Of a stretch of 64,000 nucleotides of DNA, positions 1 to 11,391 are shown one piece after another. The stretch comes from Telopea speciosissima (Eukaryota > Streptophyta > Magnoliopsida > Proteales > Proteaceae). The stretch spans positions 3,674,927 through 3,738,926 of the forward strand of contig NC_057925.1 of the NCBI RefSeq assembly GCF_018873765.1. The letters run 5' to 3'. The position numbers were made by a program, and so were the translations under genes. A model generated the notes under the pieces. That model was not told where the DNA came from, did no database searches, and saw only the letters and a list, made by a program, of their open reading frames with translations. How positions within the stretch are numbered: the stretch's first letter is position 1; each line of letters starts with the position of its first letter.

Positions 1-847
1 TCTCTTTTAATGTTAGAATCACCTCCAAAGCACTCGAACAGTAGCAAACATCCCTAACCCAAATCGATTTTTATCAGGGTTTTGGAAAACCCTGAAAAGA
101 AGAGATTGATTGGGGTAGGGGTCTTCAAAAAACTTGGATAGGTGCAATATTGAGGTCGATTGGTCCTTGAAGTCGGAGTAATCAGCCCTCCAAAAATTAG
201 CAAAAACTGAAACCTGAACGTCAGGGTTTTTGGCAGGTAACCAAATTAGCAGGTTAAGGAATTTTTGCTGTAGAAACAAATCCAGCCATCAGAAAGGGTC
301 CAAACTTAGGCCGAGTAGGGCTTGTAGTAATAGGGAATCACCCCCAAAAGATCAGCTGCATCTGAAAAAGGAAACACCAAAAATCGATTGGAGTCAGGGT
401 TTTGAAAAACCCTGACAAGTTGAGATCCATTAGGGTATGGTGGCTGGAATTAATTAAAGCTTGGAGAAAAAGGAAATGGGGAATGAGGATAATGGAATAG
501 GGTAGAAAGGGGCTGGAGAAGGGTGTATAGGGAGCTCCAATGGTGGAAGGTCAGCCTTCAATAGTAATAGGAAGTCGATCTCCAAAAAATTCTGGAAAAT
601 CCCAAATCGCAGGTATGGCTCCAGCAGATTTCGAATAGAATTTTTTTTAATAAAAAAGGTAGAAAGTGAGGGGGGCACCAACTAAATCATTGATATGCTG
701 TGTTTACCTCATTAGTGCTGCCCCTTTGCAAGGTTGAGAAGAAGAAAAACAGAAGAAGGAGAAGCCGAGAAAGGGAGAAGAAGGGAGAAGTCGATTGAAG
801 AGAAGGAGTAGGGTTTTTTTTCTCTTTTTCTAACCTAGATCAGACTA
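1..847 (-). mobile_element. Internal 5' leader of a minus-strand copia element (partial)
   Basis: This stretch lies directly downstream, on the minus strand, of the primer-binding site at 848-859, so it should be the leader of the element whose LTR is at 860-1083. It contains a degenerate repeat: a segment around 60-125 resembles one around 380-440, both with a CAGGGTTTT..AAAACCCTG hairpin. No gag, protease or polymerase motif is visible in any frame. The element would continue beyond the left edge. The assignment rests on position next to the primer site, not on coding content. Confidence 0.45.
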
Positions 848-859
848 GCTTTGATACCA

Positions 860-1083
860 TGTTGGAAGAATCGTGGGTTAGAAAAGAGAGAATGAGAGAA
901 AATAATGACTTGTATTAATTGATAGGTAAGCCCCTTTATTTATAATAGAGGGGAAAGTTACAATAGACTAAAATAGGCGATGTGGGACTAAAACCCACAT
1001 AGTCGACTTACACTTAATAACATAAAAACTAACCCAAAAGGACCAGAATACCCCCACGGTATTATGGAGTACATATTCCAACA
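860..1083 (-). repeat. Copia-type LTR with adjacent primer-binding site (848-859)
   Basis: On the minus strand this 224-bp block begins TGTTGGAATATG and ends ATTCTTCCAACA, a short perfect terminal inversion (TGTTGGAA/TTCCAACA). It is followed at once by TGGTATCAAAGC (complement of 848-859), a primer site matching the 3' end of plant initiator tRNA-Met. A TATA-like AT-rich stretch (TTTATAAATA area near 935-950) sits where an LTR promoter is expected. This is the usual structure of plant Ty1/copia elements. The partner LTR is outside the window or lost. Confidence 0.75.
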
Positions 1084-2165
1084 CTTAAATTGAATCGGTT
1101 CAGACCAAGGGTCAATTTAAGTGAAATAATCCTATTGGATGTTAGGGGATTTAATCCCATTGGTTGTTAGAGCATATTTTAAATTACTAGCTTTTAAATT
1201 AAGTGTCCTAAACCTTCCACGATTTATGTGAGTGTTGGATTTAGACTTGTAATAGGATTTGGGCCTTAGGCCATATTATATATCAATAAAATCGTGGGAG
1301 GCTCCCCCACAATTCATTAAAAATCGTTTTATGTTGCTGCCATTGCTACTGTGTTGCTCCTTTGAGAGTACTGCCTTGTGAATGATATCAAGCTGAAAGG
1401 GATTGTTGGATCTCCAATCGACTCCTTGCGTCTAGTAGACCGGGAGGATCCTCTTTTCATCTCCTTGCATCTTGTAGATCAGGAGAACTTCAATTCTGAC
1501 TTCAAAGCTGCTGTCATTAAAGATTTAAGTTTTCAAGTAAGTATTTTATTAATTCAGCATTCAACCTTCTTCTTCTAATCCTCCAACCTAAACCCTCCAT
1601 AATCCTATCGATCCACCTAAACACTAGGTTATCTAGATTCTGCCCAACCCAATTCCACCAACCAAATTCAATCAAATTTCAACCACAGCCCCCTCTCACC
1701 ATCCCCTACACTCGACCTAGCTTGCAACCTCATCCTAACACATAAACCCTAATCCCCTTCATCTCTGTAAAACCCCAAAACCCTAAACTTTCCATCCAAC
1801 CATATCCAATCATCAAAACCTCACCCAACCTTGGCCGAACCACCCTACTACTACCCCTAACACTCGACCAAAAGCCCGTCCCTGAAATCCACCCCTAAAC
1901 CCTAAATCCCCTAACACCTCCTTCTTTCCCAAAACCCGAAACCCTAATTTTCTAAATTTCAAATCCTCACTCTAACTTTACCAAACCTACACCATTAGAC
2001 TCCTAAAAACCTGCCTAGATTTACTAAATAAGATCCAACCCCATTACCCTAAACCTAACCCTAATTCTGACCTAATTTCCCAATTCTGCCCCAATCGGCC
2101 AGCTGTTTAGGAGGGTCCTGGTTATTTGGCTCCTAGTAGACCCTTTGTCTATCTAGCACTACATT
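1084..2165 (+). repeat. Divergent plus-strand copy of LTR family alpha
   Basis: Read on the plus strand, this region aligns by eye to the reverse complement of the alpha LTRs at 19383-25162. Shared blocks include the GAATCGGTTCAG / CAATTTAAGTGA segment near 1090-1125, GTTGCTGCCATTGCTAC near 1333, GACTCCTTGCGTC..GGGAGGATCC near 1420-1455, and the terminal GGCTCCTAGTAGACC..CACTACATTA near 2130-2165. Its many CCCTAA motifs are the complement of the alpha LTR's TTAGGG-rich part. The 5' end is lost or interrupted by the copia LTR at 860-1083. Confidence 0.65.
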
Positions 2166-3960
2166 ACGTATCAGTCACTAATCTTCCCCTCTAGCGCGGG
2201 CCGGGCGGCGGTGGGTGGAGGAAGAAACCTAATAGAAGACGCTCTTATCTTAGGTCCTTTTTTTCAGTGCAACACAGGAAAGCGCCCTCTTTGTCATCCC
2301 TACAGCTTTCCAGAGGCTTTTTGGGTATTGAACGCATGGCGTAACTAGGACCCTTCAAACCATGTTTGAGCCTATGTGAAAACCAAAGTGAGCCGAGGAA
2401 CCGAGTGACGTGCCAGCGCTACTAATTGAGTGCCAGCACGTAGCTGTGCTGTCAGTAAGAAGGGAGCCGGCACCTTTCGAAGCACTTTGACGTGTGAACC
2501 GCGAGAACAATTTCATCTCCTTTCGTGCACGTTAGCATGCGCCTGAGCGCTAGCTGATCTACGACCACTGATCGTCTCAACGCCCTTTTCTCTTCAGTAG
2601 CAAGTCCAGCTTAAGCCCTATCATGTCAATGTAACTAGTGACTTTCAAATGAAGTAAAATGCATTCTTTTTGACTTCGACATGGAGGGAGTGGAGCGACC
2701 AATTTTCTAAGGAAAAAATGACTGCTTGGTCTAAGGTAGTGAGTTTAAACTCGAGAAGACCCACAAAGGCAAACAGTTCATAAAATACAGTTGTGAAGAT
2801 TGACCGGTGTTTTAAATACAGACGAATCAAAATCCCTTTTGGGGATTTGCCCTCATACTAAACCTCTTGTTTCAAAGCTACCTTAACCAAAAAAAGGTAT
2901 AGCAAAACGTAAACACAGTCATATCTGTGAAACAATGCGTACTCTGTTACTAGACATGAGTGTTCCTAAACACTACGGGGCTGATGCAGTTCTTACCGCC
3001 GTAAGCTAGAGCAGTTGTGGCCAATTCAAAGGTAACAACTTCTCTATATTAACCAAACTTGTATGACTGACCAAAAAGCAAGGAAAGCAACGAACTCTTG
3101 GCTCCGGGTATGCAGGACAGCCCATAGAATAGCAGCCAGGCCAAGGGAGGAGGTTGGGGGACCAGAGTCAACAAGGTCAGGTCCCGACACCCGTATGAAT
3201 TTCAATATTTTCTTCCTTGTTCAATGTTTGGCTCTCATTTCAAGAACGGAGGCTGATCTCTATCCCCCCAGTCCTACGTATTGAGGCATTTTCTCTGTTT
3301 GCATGGCTGCTTTTCGCACTTTTGAATAAACCGCTTTCAGCTAGCTTTGAAAGAAGAAGGGCTGGGCAGACGAGGCGAGACTTCGGTATCTTGCTCTGAC
3401 TCCGGACCGGACAAACCAAATGCGCAGGATGAACATAAATAAGGAGGAAGTGGTAGCTGATCACTTCCCCTTGGGACGGTTAGGTTTCAAGCGAAAGGGA
3501 GCAGGAAAAGTATCTTCGAGATCCAAAGAACAAACTACCAACCCTACCCCCCAGGTGGAAAAAATTAACTGTGCCAGACCAAAAAAACACAGAAAATTAA
3601 TCCCTAGCTGTGGTAGTGGACCCACAGAACAGAAGCACATAGCTTTCTCGAACACATAAAATAGAGATTACTCAGCTCCTTCATCGCAAAAACATTTCAA
3701 TGAGTGACAATCCCATTAATTTACAGTGGACTAAGCTTCTCATGTCACGACTTGCACAATATCATTCTTTTGGTGTCATTAGAAAGGTTATTCAATTGCC
3801 TTTCCAATGAAGTACCCACACAGACGGGGGGAACAAAAAGGCCAATGAGCTTGAAATCATGTGACTTGGATCCAATTCAAGCAATATGGCCAAAGTAGAT
3901 AGAAGGCATGGGTTCGTGAAGGGAAATACTATTCTTCCATCTAGTGGATTGCTTCTTTAT
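2166..3960. other. Candidate mitochondrial DNA insertion (NUMT), non-coding
   Basis: Composition changes abruptly at the end of the alpha LTR. The segment is less AT-rich, rich in GAAAG/GAGCC/AAGAAGG motifs, free of TA-rich MITE debris, and reads like plant mitochondrial intergenic DNA (for example GAGCCGAGGAACCGAGTGAC near 2391 and GAAAGAAGAAGGGCTGGGC near 3350). No mitochondrial gene could be named, and the short open frames look fortuitous. The basis is base usage and word content only. It could instead be an unusual low-copy nuclear sequence. Right boundary is uncertain. Confidence 0.4.
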
Positions 3961-4186
3961 TCGAGTCCATGTTAATTGGGGATAGAAGAGTCAACAAACT
4001 TCTGAAATAGATTTTAATTCTTTAATAAATAGCACATTTATTCCATAAGAAACAGCTCTTGATGTTAGTATTCCAAGTCTAACGAGAAAATTTCTTCTTT
4101 GTTAGTCTTGCGGCACTGATTTTGTTTCCATTATCTCTTGTTCTTTCATCTATTCTTCTACAATCTTTTAATTCTTCTAAGGACTA

Positions 4187-4311
4187 TGTTGTATATGGGT
4201 ATAAGGGTAATTCTGTCCTATGAGGGCATTCTTGTACTTGTAGTCATTCTCATTCATTATAAATAAAGACTGGCGGCTGTCAATATGACAAGCCAACTAT
4301 TCCATCAACCA
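4187..4311 (+). repeat. 5' LTR of copia-A, followed by primer-binding site (4315-4330)
   Basis: This 125-bp LTR begins TGTTGTATATGGGTATAAGG and ends ..CATCAACCA. It is followed three bases later by TGGTATTAGAGCGAGG, the copia primer site for initiator tRNA-Met. The same LTR type occurs at 19274 and 29712, sharing the words TGTACTTGTA.TCATTCT and TATAAATAAAG, the latter serving as TATA box. An LTR of about 120 bp is short for copia but consistent across all three copies. Confidence 0.75.
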
Positions 4312-4626
4312 TCATGGTATTAGAGCGAGGATCCACCTTGGGATCCAAACCCTAAACACCGACGCCGCCATCTCCATCGACCTCCAGTACCACTACCACC
4401 CCCGGTGGTGAAAACCTCAACCATCAAGGGCCCCTTTGCCCTCTTTTCCTCTTCTTGGGTTACTTGTATATGGCCTGAGAAGATTTCTTCCATCTTCAAC
4501 CTATTTCTTTGTTACCTAAGTGTTACAGTATTCACTCAATGCTTCAGCCCTTCGCTGTGGTTCCTTGTTACTGTAGCATGCATTAGCAAATCTTCAACCT
4601 GCATGTACCTTGAGATCAGTGTCAAT

Positions 4627-7600
4627 GTCAGATTTAACCACTGCATCAACTGGAACTGAAGGCACAAGTCGTGGGGCTCATGGTGATTTACCTTCATTTC
4701 TCGTGTGCTCTATCAAATTGGATAGGAGCAATTATTTGAAGTGGCCTCGATCGTGTTACCTGTCTATTGATTCCCAGGATTTATGTTGGGTACCTTTCAA
4801 GTGAGTTTGAGAAGCCTACTAATGTCGGTCCATCTCAGAGAAAATGGAGTTCGGATAATTCATTGGTAATATTATTCCTCATTAATTCTATGCAAAATCA
4901 TACTGCACGAGGTTATCTATTGGTAGATACTCCTACCAAGATTTGGAACGCTGCCCAAGATACATATTCCCAGGTTGGGAATGATGCTCAAGTCTATGAG
5001 CTTTGAAAAAAAATTCATGACACCAAAGAGAAAGATACGACTCTTGTCACAGTTCAATTCTGAGTTACGTAGTCTATGGCAGGAGTTAGATTTATATAAG
5101 AATTTCCATGCCACTTGTTCTACAAATCCACAAAATTCAAGGAGCATGAAGACAAGCTCCAGGTATATGATTTTTTGGCTGGTCTTAATGTTGTGTAAGA
5201 CCAGATTCGTGCCCAAGAACTTAGTCATGATCCCTTCCTGACACTAGAGCAATCCTATTTCCTTGATTCAATTGGAAGACAGTCATTGCACTGCCATGTT
5301 ACACTGGAGCGTTCAACTCTGTACTCTGGGCTGTTTCTCAGTCACGGGATGGTCTTATGCACTTTGATGATCATTCCACTTCTGCAAAAGAACCTCTCAA
5401 GTGCAATTATTGTGGTAAAGAATGGCATACAAAGGAATTCTTCTAGAAACTCCATGGGCGACCAACCAATTCCAACTCACATGGTCGTGGTCGCAGTCAA
5501 TCAAGCCAGGCTCATCACTCTGAAACATTAAACTCCACATCAGCCACCACCGGTCTAGTTTGTCCCTTTCTCAAGATGAGTTGTTTACTCTTCGGCATCT
5601 AATGACCAAGATGGAGCCTTCACCACCGTCTGCATCTGCATCTGCCCTGGTCACTTCTGACTCAAACCTTACTCATCCAGGTATTCCCTTCAGAGGTCAT
5701 TGTGCTTCAGTCATTTCCTGTCCTTGGATAATTGACTCGGGCGCTATTGATCATATAATTGGTTCTTCTAGTTTGTTCTTTCAGTATTCTCCTTGTTCAG
5801 GTAAAGATAGAGTTCGAGTTGTTAATGGTTCCCTCTTCATCGTATCTCAAAAGGGTTATATTCGTTGTTCTCCCTAATTATTTTTATTCTCTATTTTACA
5901 TACTCATATTTTCCTACCAATCTTCTTTCTATTAGTAGTCCCACTGTTGATTTGAATTGTAAAGTCACATTTTATCCTACCCATTGTGTCTTTCATGACC
6001 TGGTGACGGGGAAAACGACTGGTTGTGTTAGAGTGCACAGTGGTTTATATTTGCTGGAGGATGTCTCTTTTGCGTCTGCGATCACTAGTCAAGCTCATCA
6101 AACAGATTCTACTCAAATGGCTGTATCCGAGTTATATTATTGGCATCGGCGGTTAGGTCATCCTCTCATGGGCACTTTAGCTAAAGCTTTTCCCACTCTA
6201 TTTCAGTAGTGTAAACCCAGTGAATTTTTCTATGATGCTTGTGTTTTTGTCGAGCAAACTCGTGTTAATTATGTCAGTTAAATAATAGAAGTCTTGCACC
6301 ATTTACTTTGATCCATTCTGATGTGCGGAGCCCTAGTCATGTTTCAATTTCTGTTTACCACTGGTTTGTCACTTTTTATTGATCGTCATATGAGGACTAC
6401 TTGGGTCTACTTACTACATCTATGGTTCAAAATTTTGTGACATTTCGCCGAAATTTCGGTAATTTCAACACTACCGAAACGAGACGGGCTCCGAAATGAA
6501 AAATGTTCAAATTTTGGAATATTTCAGTAAATGTTGGCATATTTCATCGAGATTTCGTGAAATTTTGGTATATTTCATTAAACAATGTGTATTTAACTAT
6601 TTATACATCAGGGTCCAACCGTATACTGTCTATCAAGGGTGCAAATCCAAAACACCACTTTGAGTTTATTTTTTTGCAATATGAAGGTTTAAATGTGTTT
6701 ATTTAGCTTAAATAAGGGTGTACATGAAGTATCAAGCCTTAATATGGCCAAAAACCCACCGAGATGGAGTACCGAAATATGGCAGAAAAAATACCATATT
6801 TCAGATATTTCGGAAATCTTGACCAGCCCGAAATGGCGAGATGAGACGAGATTTTAAACCTTGACTACATCACAAAAGTGAGGTTTTTCACTGCTTTCAA
6901 TTGTTCCACAACATGGTTAGGACTTTAATGCTCACTATTTAGATCCTACGTAGTGACAATGGTAAGGAATATACGGAGAGCCCGTTTCAATCCTATCTTG
7001 CCACCCATGGGATTATCCATCAAACAAGTTGCGTTGGCACTCCTGCTCAGAATGGTGTGGCTGAACATAAGAATCACCATCTCTTGCCGGCCGCTGGCTC
7101 TCTCATGTTTGAGATGCATGTTCCCAAACAGTATTGGAGTTAGGAGGTTCTCACTGTGGTGTATATTATTAACTGGAAGCCTACCAGTGTATTGGATTTT
7201 CGATCCCCTTAATATGCTCCAAGGCTCGTCCTCCTTTATAGTTCCTCACAAAGTCTTTGGTCGTGTGTGCTTTGCACGGAATGATCACCACTCCGGTAAA
7301 CTTAATCCTAGGGGGCTTAAATGCATTTTTATTGGCTACTCGGCAACTCAGAAGGGCTATAAATGTTACCATCCACCCACTCGTCATGTCTTTGTTACCA
7401 TGAATGTTGTTTACCATGAGACGGCTGCATATTACTCTACGGCACCTCTTCAGGAGGAGAATTCTACGCTTGGGGAAGAAGTGCCTCTTGTTCTCCGTCT
7501 TGACAGTTCCTCTTCTCTGCCTCTAACGGATTTACCTACTGAGCAGCCACCTTCTGTCCATAGGTTGGAGATACAGGATATTGATCAGCCAAATCTGCTA

Positions 7601-8127
7601 GTCTATGTTTGGTGGCCTCGTCATCAGAAAACAGATACCACCACCACTCTACCTAGCCAATTGCCATCTTCTGATCTAGGACCTACTCCATCTGGTAAAT
7701 TTCTCCCTCCTAGTGCTAATGACCCTTCCCTTGATTTATCTATTGTTGTCCGTAAAGGGAAAAGGACTTGTACGCAACACCCTATTGTGCAGGTTGTTTC
7801 GTATGTCTCCTTCTCCTTCCTATCGTGCTTTTGTGTCTTTCTCATCCTCTATTTCTATTCCTCATAATTGGCAGGAGGCACTTGCAAATCCACGGTGTAA
7901 AGCAACTATGGTTGAGGAAATGCAAGCACTTGGGAAAAATGACACATGGGATTTGGTGTGTCTTCCTTCAATTAAGAAAACTGCATGTTGCAAGTGAGTT
8001 TTCATAGTAAAACAAAAAATGGATGGCACGGTGGACAGATACAAAGCCAAGCTTGTTGCCAGAAGCTTTACTCAGACCTATGGGATTGAATATCAGGAAA
8101 CGTTTGCTCCAGTCGCCAAGAGAAGAG
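4627..8127 (+). pseudogene. Decayed Ty1/copia gag-pol of copia-A
   Basis: In order, with many frameshifts and stops, one can read gag (4627-5240), a damaged zinc knuckle near 5398-5450 (CNYCGKEWH, last Cys replaced), an aspartic protease with the IIDSGA core near 5728, a GAG-pre-integrase motif (YYWHRRLGHP) near 6135, and integrase split by a MITE (6300-6420 and 6864-7110, with GTPAQNGVAEH near 7035). The copia connection domain follows, then the start of reverse transcriptase (NWQEAL.., [20 protein letters not shown]) ending near 8125. The remainder of RT, RNase H and the 3' LTR are missing. The element lies in the presumed SELO intron 1 and cannot encode a working polyprotein. Confidence 0.85.
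6421..6863. mobile_element. hAT-like MITE inserted in copia-A integrase
   Basis: A 443-bp insertion is flanked by perfect 8-bp direct repeats ACTACATC (6413-6420 and 6864-6871). Its ends are imperfect inverted repeats (TATGGTTCAAAATTTT and, reversed, CAAGGTTTAAAATCTCG). Inside are repeated CGAAATTTCGG/ATATTTC words. The host integrase reading continues across the insertion once it is skipped. An 8-bp duplication points to the hAT superfamily. No transposase is present. Confidence 0.8.
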
Positions 8128-8460
8128 GTATTTGGTTAGATACATATTCTCTAACTTTACCCACAAATCTACGGTTGTCTTCTCTAAGAGAACTTCTTGC
8201 AGAACTTCATTCGAAAAGCACAATTGAATAGCCGAAAGAGCTTTATCATTCATCTTGTTCCAATCTTCCTCAGATATAGTTGCAGGTTTCTTTGCACTCC
8301 CAAATAAAGCTTTCTTCAACCTTTGCTGTGTTAGAACAGCCATCATCCGAACTTATCATTAACTGAAGCTAATGTTGCCATCGAACCTTTCAATGTCGTA
8401 TTTTGTTGATGTAGAAGCCATGGATCCAATGATCGAATCAAACCCAAGGCTCTGTTACCA
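8128..8460 (-). pseudogene. N-terminal gag fragment of a second copia element (copia-B) with primer-binding site
   Basis: On the minus strand, the complement of 8449-8460 reads TGGTAACAGAGC, a primer site. A gag start follows at 8421 (MASTSTKYDIERFDG..), then after a frameshift a typical UBN2/gag segment (ALFGSAKKPATISEEDWNK.., [24 protein letters not shown]) that stops near 8140. There it abuts the truncated copia-A reverse transcriptase in opposite orientation. The junction marks a rearrangement or nested insertion. Nothing downstream of gag remains. Confidence 0.8.
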
Positions 8461-8931
8461 GTTTATTAAAACATTAATTAATGGTGATGAGGGAAATATT
8501 ATGAGTTTAAATACGGCAGCTATGTAATTTTAGAGGATGTTAATAATCAATGTCTGCCCAGCCCATCGCAGGAAAACATATTCAACTTCTAGTTCGGATT
8601 GAAACAGTAGCTATTGAATGACAAAATCAAAGAAACGTCTATATAAATGGAGGTTGAAATATATCCGCTGGATATGTAAAAGATATAATCCACACCAGGT
8701 CTTAGAGATACTGAGAACCAGAAGACTACAAATTGCAATTCCCCGACAGGCATTCAATAAAGCTGTTCTCATTTCTCAACCAAAATAATCAATTTTGCAT
8801 CATTAAAAGAAAATTTCATCATTCCGACTGAGATCAATCCTGGGCAACCAATGAATCGATTGCTAATCTGCCAAATCCAGAAAAGAACAAGCAAAAAAAA
8901 ATCAACACATATGCAGAAATGGACATCTTAC
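8461..8931. other. Intronic stretch, possibly the copia-B LTR
   Basis: By position this should include the LTR of copia-B, because it lies immediately upstream (minus strand) of that element's primer site. I could not define LTR ends. A TATATAAAT-like box occurs near 8640. The right end directly precedes the SELO exon 1 donor, so this is SELO intron 1 sequence. Confidence 0.35.
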
Positions 8932-9105
8932 CGGTCGCGGAGTCGTATCAGTTCTGGGATCCCCAGGCAACTCTCTCACGAAGGAATGGTCCCAATTAAG
9001 ATCTTCGAGCTTCAAGTGGATCTTCTTGTCCCCACTTAAACTCTGGTTTCTAAGATTATTGGTGATAGACTCCACCGACAAACTCGAAGCAGCTGCAGAG
9101 TCCAT
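8932..9105 (-). CDS. SELO: Selenoprotein O-type protein (SELO/YdiU family), first coding exon
   Basis: The 58 codons from the ATG at 9105 end in LKLEDLNWDHSFVRELPGDP followed by RTDTTPRP. The motif NWDHSFVRELPGDPRTD is diagnostic of the N-terminus of plant SELO/UPF0061 proteins. The family is a pseudokinase fold that AMPylates proteins; the Arabidopsis member is reported as a chloroplast protein linked to reactive-oxygen protection, and plant forms lack selenocysteine. The exon ends at a good donor (CCG|GTAAGA, cut after 8932). No later exon is visible to the left, so intron 1 exceeds 8.9 kb and the rest of the gene is outside the window. ATG 9105 is the first in-frame Met after a stop at 9193-9195. 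An upstream in-frame ATG at 9234 is separated by that single stop (separate entry). Confidence 0.85.
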
Positions 9106-9234
9106 TGAAACGCTTGCAGACTTCACATGCAAGAGTCGATAAGAAGCGGTGGTCTTAATCTTTACTCTTGCCGCTGTGATTCTGGGAAAACGTTAACTTG
9201 CGAGTTTAAACTTTAATAAGAACATCGAGTGCAT
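9106..9234 (-). other. Transit-peptide-like in-frame extension of SELO broken by one stop
   Basis: In the SELO exon 1 frame, an ATG at 9234 opens MHSMFLLKFKLAS, then TAA (9195-9193), then RFPRITAARVKIK.. and ..YRLLHVKSASVS running into the annotated start. The stretch is rich in Arg, Lys, Ser, Thr and Ala and has no acidic residue, as expected for an organelle transit peptide. It may be a targeting sequence lost by one nonsense change, a 5' UTR resembling one by chance, or the result of a sequencing error. Confidence 0.45.
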
Positions 9235-9253
9235 AGGACAGAAGTGGCCCACC

Positions 9254-9262
9254 TCTATATAC
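9254..9262 (-). promoter_or_regulatory. Possible TATA box for SELO
   Basis: The complement reads CGTATATAGAGG, about 20 bp upstream of the in-frame ATG at 9234 and 150 bp upstream of the ATG at 9105. Position and sequence fit a plant TATA element firing leftward. No other core element is clear. Confidence 0.4.
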
Positions 9263-9914
9263 GAGGCCTTATTAAGGCTCAACCGTTGGATAAGATGAGA
9301 TATTGAAATCTGTCTTTATGTGGATACTAGAGAAGCCCAGGCCCCAGACCACCGTTACCTTCCAGCATCATGCCTGAATTTTAAGTTTAGGCAAGAGATC
9401 GCTGCCTGGTCGCGTAGCCTCTGCACCAGCATGAGTCAATGGGTCAATGCGTCAATGGGAGTGCAAGCAAGGCATGTACATGGATGAGAATTTTTATTTC
9501 TTTAGGAGCGGGTGGTAATTTTGTGCCTCATATGTCTGAATGCAGGGCTACGCGACGAGGCAACATTCTTGAAATTTTGAACAATATCACGTCGTGCTTT
9601 GGGCTGGTCTTATTCAAAATTTCACAATGCCAATTACAAGCCCATATGCACCCTTAACCTGAATGCAAATCCATGGATCAAAGTATTGTCAGAGATCGAT
9701 ATTGATATCAATCGGTGGTATCAATCGATATATGATTTTTTTTTTAATTCAATCTTATTTTATACTAAGGTATTCTTTTGTTAAAAATATAAATATGTTA
9801 CTATATTGGTAACATGGTTAGAGGAATTGGATCAAACCATCGATTATAGTAGAATCAGATCAAAAGATTTTTAAGGCTCGTATCGATTGGAAAATAATCC
9901 TCTTCAATACCTTT
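9263..9914. other. Intergenic, no gene recognised
   Basis: This is the left part of the divergent SELO-EML intergenic region. Around 9690-9900 there are ATATCGATTGATATC-type words of a decayed hAT-like MITE, seen repeatedly elsewhere (near 51950-52160, 53230-53400, 54270-54430 and 55680-56030). No coding region or RNA gene is supported. Confidence 0.5.
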
Positions 9915-10092
9915 AAAGTGTGCAGTGCGGCAGTGCTAGGTGGAGATGTCGATACATGGTAGCTCGGACATCTAACGGTGCTGAGCTCGAGAAGAAAGAA
10001 AAATAGAATGAAAGTCAATGAGCTCGGACCGTTGGATGTCCAAGCTGCCAGGTGTCGACATCTCCACATAGTACTGCCGCACTGCACACTTT
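9915..10092. mobile_element. Short palindromic MITE
   Basis: A 178-bp element has near-perfect terminal inverted repeats of about 24 bp (AAAGTGTGCAGTGCGGCAGT at the left, its complement at the right), extending inward as an imperfect stem (GTCGA.ACATGG.. and ..AGGTGTCGACATC). No target duplication could be assigned confidently. Confidence 0.75.
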
Positions 10093-11391
10093 TTGAAATT
10101 AGAAAAGATTAAAATCCATATCAATTATGATTAATTCTAACTGAATTGAACTCAAAATCAACGGAGGTGGATCCCATTGCCGATGTCATTTACTTGAAAA
10201 TCTTGATTGATAATGCTCAAGGTTGAGCTAAGACTTTTTTGGGTAGAGACTGATCAAAATATAAACATGGCAATAAATTGATTTGGGTGCCTCTTTTTTT
10301 CTGGTAAAAATTTGGGTGGTTTTTGATTTGCTTTAGGTCCCTCCCTTTATTAGGTAATTAAGGTGAAATAAACCTCTATAACTCTCAAGACTCTTTTGAA
10401 GACCCTAAACTATAGAGTTTACCACATTAAAATTAAATAAAAAAAACGATACAAATTCTATATTTTTATGAAATTATCTATTGGATAGAGTTTTTTTTTT
10501 CACCTATGGTGAAAAGGGAATCTCTTCAACTACAAAATCTGAACCTTTAATTCGACTGAAGAAAAGCATTTTAGAACTTCATCAATAGGAGGTGGGAGTT
10601 AATGATGAAATTCAATCATAGCGTCAAATCATCGTAGATGAAGCAATTTTCTCTTCACCCTGGGTGATAATAAACTTTTGCCCTATCTAATTATGCAAGT
10701 TTAGCCCAAATGCGACCTTACATGACCCATAAATTGTAGATCATAAAGTTTGATTAAAAATATTGGTCTACCAACAATCCAAAGGATTCCATGTCTATGT
10801 GTTGCTCGGATTGGCTATGCCATCTATATATACCTCAATGTGCCTTACCTTAGATAGTTAAGAGATGAGAATCTCATTTTAACACCTCTCAAGGTGTCAA
10901 GTAATTTGTAACTTTACGAACTTTTTTACCCTTCATTTTGATACACTTTTTTTTTTATATTGAGGGTAACAGTGGCATATCACATGTATACTAGAAAATA
11001 TGCATAACAATTACACCTTTTGAAAATGACATAATTTAAGTCACTTTCATTTTTATTTTTTTTTTAAACCCTTTTTATATACACCTATCTTAAATAACTT
11101 TTTAGAATAAGATAAGGGGCAATTAAAAAAAAGTATCAAGTTCTAAATGCAATTATAAAAGTGTCAATTTTTATTTTTTTTGGGTAAGATTATAGAGGTA
11201 TCATTCAAACACTCTCCAGAGAGATTTTATGTCAATACATGCATTGCCTATGTATGTTCCTCTCCCATGGTTACGCTAAAATCATAGACTAAAGAGACAA
11301 AGTTAACCAGGAAACTCTAATGGGATCATAACAAGCAAACTGTTCCCCTATGCCGCTAGAGAATCCTATCGCTAGTTAATATTAACATGTT
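10093..11391. other. AT-rich intergenic DNA, no gene recognised
   Basis: This is AT-rich sequence with homopolymer runs and no convincing open frame, RNA gene or element ends. I see nothing assignable. Confidence 0.5.

Noticed and set aside
1590-2070. Interstitial telomere-like CCCTAAA tract
   Set aside because: The motifs are irregular and match, reversed, the TTAGGG-rich part of the alpha LTRs, so they are LTR sequence rather than telomeric repeats.
6953-7867. 304-codon open frame as a host gene
   Set aside because: Its reading is copia integrase/connection sequence in a shifted frame; motifs in neighbouring frames show a decayed retrotransposon.
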